64,000 bases of DNA from Flavobacterium sp. JAS. GTDB lineage: Bacteria; Bacteroidota; Bacteroidia; Flavobacteriales; Flavobacteriaceae. Below the pieces are notes generated by a model. That model did no database searches and had not been told where the DNA came from. It worked only from the letters and a program-made list of their open reading frames with translations. Each line of letters opens with the position of its first letter. Position 1 is the first letter of the stretch. The translations under genes and the position numbers were made by a program. Shown here piece after piece: positions 60,062 to 64,000 of the stretch. The stretch covers positions 434,001 to 498,000 of the forward strand of contig NZ_JAJMOX010000001.1 of assembly GCF_020991455.1 (NCBI RefSeq). Direction: 5' to 3'.

Positions 60062-60871
60062 TTATTTTTGAAGTGTAAAAGGTTGGATTTTGATTCCGGC
60101 CTCATCAAGGGCAGCTTTACAATTCTCTAAAGTTTCAGAGAAAACAGCTCCATAATTTACATTTTTAGCCCACGGACGTACTGCAAATTCTACAGAACTA
60201 GCGGTTAAGTTTTTTACGAAAACTTCCGGAGCCGGCTTTTTAAGTACTTTAGGATTTGTATTTAAAACATTCAAAAGAACTTCCTTCGCTTTTTTAATAT
60301 CCGAATCATATGAAACAGCAAAAGTCAAATCGGCTCTTCTTTCTCCTTGCATCGAGTAGTTAATAATTGTACCGTTTGACAAAGCGCCATTTGGTACAAA
60401 AACAGTTTGATTATTGGCAGTAAGCATCTTGGTTACAAAAATCTGAATTTCTACAACCGTTGCAATTACACCTTGTGATTCAATAGTATCACCAACTTTA
60501 AAAGGCTTGAATACAATAATTAACATTCCACCGGCAAAGTTAGAAAGCGAACCTTGTAATGACAAACCTACCGCAAGTCCCATTGCTCCTAAAATAGCAA
60601 CAAAAGACGAAGTTTCGATACCCAGTTTTGAAATAAAAGTTACAAATAATAAAATTCGGAGTGCCCATATTAAGATATCCGAAAGGAATTTTGTTAATGT
60701 AGGATCTAAATTTCTTTGAATCATTATTTTGGTAATAATTCTATTGATTAATCTGATGGCATATATACCAACAAATAAAATTAAAAATGCCGAAATTAAT
60801 TTAGGCGAATAATCAACTAATACGTCAATGAATTTTGTGGCGTAATTACTAAGTTGTTCAGGACTCATCAT
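60062..60871 (-). CDS. Small-conductance mechanosensitive channel (MscS family)
   Basis: Inner-membrane tension-gated channel, about 269 residues with three N-terminal helices and the MscS beta and alpha/beta domains. TM3 and its border read AILGAMGLAVGLSLQGSLSNFAGGMLII, the most conserved part of the family (given here as landmarks GLAVGLSLQGSLSNFAGG), followed by FKVGDTIE. I set the start at 60871 (MMSPEQLSNY; 60868 is equally possible). A start at 60898 would put the code through a hairpin that looks like a terminator. Confidence 0.92.
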   Translation of the reverse strand: MMSPEQLSNYATKFIDVLVDYSPKLISAFLILFVGIYAIRLINRIITKIMIQRNLDPTLTKFLSDILIWALRILLFVTFISKLGIETSSFVAILGAMGLAVGLSLQGSLSNFAGGMLIIVFKPFKVGDTIESQGVIATVVEIQIFVTKMLTANNQTVFVPNGALSNGTIINYSMQGERRADLTFAVSYDSDIKKAKEVLLNVLNTNPKVLKKPAPEVFVKNLTASSVEFAVRPWAKNVNYGAVFSETLENCKAALDEAGIKIQPFTLQK

Positions 60872-60885
60872 GTTTATTGAATAAA

Positions 60886-60909
60886 AAAACCTTCTCAAAA
60901 AGAGAAGGT
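60886..60909 (-). terminator. Hairpin with T-run between the LEA-like gene and mscS
   Basis: Read on the minus strand, ACCTTCTC-TTTTT-GAGAAGGT is followed by seven T residues. It can end the upstream LEA-like gene, but it also lies directly before the mscS start and downstream of a possible mscS promoter. Confidence 0.8.
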
Positions 60910-60921
60910 ATATTAGTGGTG

Positions 60922-60929
60922 CAAATATA
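60922..60929 (-). promoter_or_regulatory. Possible -7 element for mscS upstream of a hairpin
   Basis: Minus-strand TATATTTG fits TAnnTTTG. Transcription from it would pass through the 60886-60909 hairpin before reaching the mscS ATG. Confidence 0.4.
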
Positions 60930-60960
60930 AAGATATTTCTTTTATAAGAAAAATAAGTAT

Positions 60961-61368
60961 CTATTCCTTGTCTGTAGTTTCGTCAATAACTTTATTTGTA
61001 GCATCTTCAGTTTTTTCGCTAACATCGGCTACAGTTTCAGATGCAATTGTTTTAGTATCGTTAGTAAGATCACTAGCTTTTTCTTTTACAGTGTCAATTA
61101 CATCGCTTAATGAATCTGATGCTTTTTCTACATATTCGCTCACAATATCTTTTGCCTGATGTGCATACTCTGCAGCACTGTCCAATATTGGTTCTGAAGC
61201 TTCTTTAGCTTTTGCGATTGTTTCTTCGGCAAAAGTTTCTGCTTTTTCTACATAAGGTGCAGCAGCTTCTTTAGCTTGTTCAATAGTACTTTCTGCCTGA
61301 TTGGCCAAATCTGTAGCAGTTTCTTTGGCTGAGCCAAATAAATTCTTAAAAAATGATGATACTCCCAT
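60961..61368 (-). CDS. Helical, charged LEA/YtxH-like protein
   Basis: 135-residue protein rich in Ala, Glu, Lys, Thr and Ser with no Cys, Trp or strong hydrophobic helix. After MGVSSFFKNLFGSAKE the sequence repeats short amphipathic steps such as AKEAAAPYVEKAE and AKEASEPILDSAAE, about 11 residues apart, as in LEA group 3 and YtxH-like stress proteins. It is probably a long amphipathic helix or coiled coil, disordered when free. A stress or membrane-surface role is likely but unproven. Transcribed toward mscS, with a terminator hairpin 52 nt after the stop codon. Confidence 0.75.
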   Translation of the reverse strand: MGVSSFFKNLFGSAKETATDLANQAESTIEQAKEAAAPYVEKAETFAEETIAKAKEASEPILDSAAEYAHQAKDIVSEYVEKASDSLSDVIDTVKEKASDLTNDTKTIASETVADVSEKTEDATNKVIDETTDKE

Positions 61369-61464
61369 GGGTTGAATTTTGATTTGTTAATAATACAATA
61401 TTAAATCTTTTTTACAAGAATTGGAGTGTTATTGTTAAAATAATTTACTGATAATAAATGAGAT

Positions 61465-61497
61465 ATAAAAAAAGCGTCTACCAATGGCAGACGCTTT
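61465..61497 (-). terminator. Rho-independent terminator of the Nfu-type gene
   Basis: On the minus strand AAAGCGTCT pairs with AGACGCTTT across a 9-nt loop, then a T-run, 22 nt after the stop codon. Confidence 0.88.
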
Positions 61498-61518
61498 GTA
61501 TTTTTAAAGAACGTACTA

Positions 61519-62418
61519 TTATGCGTTCAAAGCTTCAACTTTAATCCCTTCGTCATTCAACATGCTTTTTAGCATATTTTCAATTCCGCTTTTTAAAGTA
61601 AAAGTAGATGAAGGGCAACCGCTGCAAGCACCTTGCAGAATTACTTTTACCGTTTTGTCCTCTTCATTATATGAATCAAAAGCAATATTTCCACCATCAG
61701 CTGCAACCGCTGGTTTTACATACTCTTCTAAGATATTGATGATTTGTTGAGAAGTTACATCCAGTTTGTCAAAAGCCTCATCTTTGGTAATATCATTTTT
61801 AGTAGCAACTTCAATTAAAGTTTCGTCTAAAACAGTTCCTCCGTTTTCGATAAATTGTTTGATGAAAGATCTTACTTCCAATGTGATTTCGTCCCAATTA
61901 TTAATGTCATATTTAGTTACCGAAATATAATTTTCATCAATAAAAACCTCTTTTACATAAGGAAATTTGAATAATTCTTTTGCAAGAGGAGAAGAAGCTG
62001 TCTGATCGATATTCTTATATTCGACTGCGTTTCTGGTTAACATTCTGCTAACCACAAATTTTAAGGCAGCAGGATTTGGAGTTGTTTCTCCATAAACGGT
62101 AATAGGCTGTTTTTTTGTTGTAGCTTCGTCAACTTTTATAATAACCCCACCTTTTTCAACAAATGCTTCAATTTGTTCAGCAACAGCGTCTTTAACGTCA
62201 TCCCATTCTACAATACTGTATCTTTCGATAGCAATAAAATTTCCTGAAATATAAACTGTTTTTACAAACGGAAGATAGAATAATTGTTGTGCTAATGGCG
62301 ATGCTTGTGCTTCATCGATATTTTTAAATTCAAAACTTTGATTTTGGGTAATGAAATCTTCAAACTCAAACTTTAAGATCGTTGGATTTTGAGTTTCTTT
62401 TATGGTGATTTTTGTCAT
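61519..62418 (-). CDS. Nfu/NifU-type Fe-S carrier with duplicated N-terminal domain
   Basis: Iron-sulfur cluster carrier, 299 residues. The C-terminal NifU domain (about 215-290) has the cluster-binding CSGC (Cys265, Cys268) in GACSGCPSS and the usual YVKPAVAADGGNI. Before it stand two Nfu_N domains in tandem (about 4-92 and 108-197); they share IxxTxNPxxLKF, the ASPLAxxLF helix, and W-D-(E/D)-(I/V) near the end. Most Nfu proteins have one such domain or none. The start is fixed by MTKITIKETQNP and a promoter element 16-23 nt upstream. Confidence 0.92.
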   Translation of the reverse strand: MTKITIKETQNPTILKFEFEDFITQNQSFEFKNIDEAQASPLAQQLFYLPFVKTVYISGNFIAIERYSIVEWDDVKDAVAEQIEAFVEKGGVIIKVDEATTKKQPITVYGETTPNPAALKFVVSRMLTRNAVEYKNIDQTASSPLAKELFKFPYVKEVFIDENYISVTKYDINNWDEITLEVRSFIKQFIENGGTVLDETLIEVATKNDITKDEAFDKLDVTSQQIINILEEYVKPAVAADGGNIAFDSYNEEDKTVKVILQGACSGCPSSTFTLKSGIENMLKSMLNDEGIKVEALNA

Positions 62419-62434
62419 GAGTTGTAATTTTTTA

Positions 62435-62442
62435 CAAATTTA
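62435..62442 (-). promoter_or_regulatory. Predicted -7 element for the Nfu-type gene
   Basis: Minus-strand TAAATTTG fits TAnnTTTG, 16 nt before the ATG. Confidence 0.5.
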
Positions 62443-62466
62443 GTAAAGTTATTTTCTACTAATACC

Positions 62467-62474
62467 TATATTTG
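62467..62474 (+). promoter_or_regulatory. Possible -7 element for the PorP/SprF gene
   Basis: TATATTTG fits TAnnTTTG, 87 nt before the ATG at 62562. It lies back to back with the Nfu promoter. Confidence 0.35.
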
Positions 62475-62561
62475 ATTTTTTAATAAAATAATTAAGACTC
62501 TTTTCAAATAAATCGTATTAAATTATGAGAGTCAAAAATTTAAGCAAACAAAATTGCCTTT

Positions 62562-63551
62562 ATGGAATTTAGAATCAGGGTTTTATTCATTTTTTTAATC
62601 ACATCATTTTATTCTTATTCACAAGAGGGGATTCCGGTTTATTCAGATTATTTATCAGATAATTACTATTTAATTCATCCGTCAATGGCGGGAGCTTCAA
62701 ATTGTGCAAAAATAAGGTTGACGGCGAGAAAACAATGGTTTGGTCAGGAAGATGCACCATCGCTTCAAACCTTAAGTATGAACGGAAGAATTGGAGAAAG
62801 ATCAGGAGCCGGTATAATTCTATTTAATGATAAAAATGGTTATCATTCTCAAAAGGGAGTGAAGCTTACTTATGCACATCATATTATGTTTTCGAGAGAT
62901 GAAATCGATTTAAATCAGCTTTCGTTTGGTATAAATGCAGGTTTGATCCAAAATCAATTAGACGAAACTTCATTTGGAGGTACTTTTGATCCAATTGTTT
63001 ATGGTCAAATTCAGAAAGATTCTTATTTTAATATGGATGTTGGAGCCTCATATAACTATTTAGATTTTTATGCTCACGCAACCGTTCAGGGTTTGTTAGA
63101 AACCAGAAGAGATTTATATACAGATTATGAAAGTGATAATTTGAGAAAGTATTTACTTAGTGCAGGATATGTTTTTGGGAAAAGAGAGAATATTACTTGG
63201 GAACCATCTATTTTGTTTCAATTATTTGATAAAACAAAACAGAAATCTATCGATTTAAACATGAAAGCTTATAAGAATATGGATTTTGGAAGTTTATGGG
63301 CTGCATTATCTTATAGAAGAAGTTTTGACGGTGCACAATATAGTGCCGGGAGCGGTGTCTCATCTCAAAAATTACAATATTTTACTCCTATAATTGGAGT
63401 GAACTTCAATAATTTTATGTTTGCTTATACCTATTCTCAGGTTGTGGGCGATGTGAAATTTGATACTGGCGGCTATCACCAGATTACTTTGGGAATTAAT
63501 TTATTTTGTAAAAAGGAGCGTTACGACTGTAATTGTCCTGCTATTAATTAA
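62562..63551 (+). CDS. PorP/SprF family type IX secretion membrane protein
   Basis: 329-residue outer-membrane beta-barrel. The signal peptide (about 1-20, ending YSYSQ) is followed by the family start GIPVYSDYLSDNYYLIHPSMAG, of which the HPSMAGAS step is the hallmark, then ARKQWFGQEDAPSLQTLS. The end is a barrel strand plus a short Cys-containing tail (CNCPAIN). Members of this family partner with T9SS cargo carrying type B C-terminal domains and usually lie beside a cargo gene. Here the neighbours are Nfu and a carbonic-anhydrase-like gene, so this is an orphan copy. Confidence 0.9.
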   Translation: MEFRIRVLFIFLITSFYSYSQEGIPVYSDYLSDNYYLIHPSMAGASNCAKIRLTARKQWFGQEDAPSLQTLSMNGRIGERSGAGIILFNDKNGYHSQKGVKLTYAHHIMFSRDEIDLNQLSFGINAGLIQNQLDETSFGGTFDPIVYGQIQKDSYFNMDVGASYNYLDFYAHATVQGLLETRRDLYTDYESDNLRKYLLSAGYVFGKRENITWEPSILFQLFDKTKQKSIDLNMKAYKNMDFGSLWAALSYRRSFDGAQYSAGSGVSSQKLQYFTPIIGVNFNNFMFAYTYSQVVGDVKFDTGGYHQITLGINLFCKKERYDCNCPAIN

Positions 63552-63560
63552 ATCAATATT

Positions 63561-64000
63561 ATGTTAATCAAGTCTGTAAACGGAAAAACACCTCAAATTC
63601 CTGAGGATTGTTATGTTGCCGAAAATGCCACAATTGTTGGTGATGTTACTTTTGGAGCATCTTGTAGTGTTTGGTTTAATGCCGTAATTCGTGGAGATGT
63701 TCACTTTATCAAAATAGGAAATAAAGTAAATATCCAGGATGGAGCAATTATACATTGTACCTATCAAAAGCACCCTACGATTATCGGTAATAATGTTTCA
63801 ATAGGACACAATGCTATCGTACACGGTTGTACAGTTCATGACAATGTTTTGATTGGGATGGGCGCTATTGTAATGGATAATTGTGTGATAGAAAGCAATT
63901 CTATTGTGGCAGCCGGAGCAGTTTTAACTCAAAATACGGTTGTAACTTCTGGAAGTATTTATGCCGGTGTTCCTGCTAAAAAAGTAAAAGACATCGATCA
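63561..64000 (+). CDS. Gamma carbonic anhydrase-like hexapeptide protein (cut by window end)
   Basis: At least 146 residues; the gene runs off the right edge without a stop codon. A left-handed beta-helix with hexapeptide repeats is clear (CYVAENATIVGDVTFGA, then VWFNAVIRGDVHFIKIGN). The histidines of gamma-class carbonic anhydrases are present in the right places: IHCTYQ near residue 66, IGHNAIVHG near 82-89. Proteins of this YrdA/CaiE-like group bind zinc or a similar metal; carbonic anhydrase activity is not certain. It starts 9 nt after the PorP/SprF gene. Confidence 0.9.
   Translation, partial: MLIKSVNGKTPQIPEDCYVAENATIVGDVTFGASCSVWFNAVIRGDVHFIKIGNKVNIQDGAIIHCTYQKHPTIIGNNVSIGHNAIVHGCTVHDNVLIGMGAIVMDNCVIESNSIVAAGAVLTQNTVVTSGSIYAGVPAKKVKDID

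Noticed and set aside
60872..60898. Upstream ATG start for mscS
   Set aside because: It would run translation through the arm of a hairpin with a T-run that looks like a terminator.

Overview
The window is AT-rich chromosomal DNA from a Bacteroidota bacterium, almost certainly a Flavobacterium. Four lines of evidence agree. The alternative complex III operon actABCDEF is followed directly by aa3-type oxidase genes. The order ruvA-sprA-gcvH-vanZ-deoC-remB matches the gliding/type IX secretion neighbourhood I recall from F. johnsoniae. Secreted proteins carry a type IX (CHU_C-like) C-terminal domain or belong to the PorP/SprF family. Many genes are preceded by the Bacteroidota -7 promoter element TAnnTTTG and lack strong Shine-Dalgarno sites. 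No tRNA, rRNA, CRISPR array, insertion sequence or prophage was seen; this looks like core chromosome with one very large accessory-type surface protein gene.

Layout. (1) 17-11408: actABCDEF plus coxB and coxA, a complete quinol:cytochrome c oxidoreductase with its terminal oxidase core, closed by a terminator. (2) 11610-14919: ruvB, a cytochrome P450 and queG. (3) 15188-30040: one 4950-residue secreted protein built from about 16 PKD/Ig-like modules, 11 Ig-like YQW modules, 18 cadherin-like NDD/NG modules, 3 DUF11/DUF7507-like repeats and a type B T9SS sorting domain. (4) 30366-33901: a CBS-pair protein, malic enzyme and ruvA. (5) 33926-45003: sprA (the T9SS outer-membrane translocon), gcvH, a VanZ-like protein, deoC and remB. 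(6) 45163-50352: heme O synthase, two subunit-III-type oxidase proteins, a subunit-IV-type protein, a Cys-less thioredoxin-fold-like protein, SCO, a DUF420 protein and a small CxxC protein, i.e. the rest of the oxidase and its assembly factors. (7) 50389-51795, minus strand: a DUF4403 lipoprotein. (8) 51972-59353: a MacB-type ABC exporter with two permeases, two HlyD-type adaptors and a TolC-type channel. (9) 59380-64000: tsaB, an MscS channel, a helical LEA/YtxH-like protein, an Nfu-type Fe-S protein with a duplicated N-terminal domain, a PorP/SprF-family protein and the start of a gamma-carbonic-anhydrase-like gene cut by the window edge.

How the parts work together. Regions 1 and 6 together supply quinol oxidation, proton pumping and O2 reduction, including heme and copper insertion. 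SprA exports T9SS cargo, RemB belongs to the gliding apparatus, the giant protein is a predicted cargo/adhesin, and the PorP/SprF protein is the kind of partner that such type B cargo usually needs. The most distinctive material is the giant adhesin: it shows higher-order duplications of module blocks and an all-or-none pattern of paired cysteines in its cadherin-like modules. All assignments are from reading the sequence; no database search was run.
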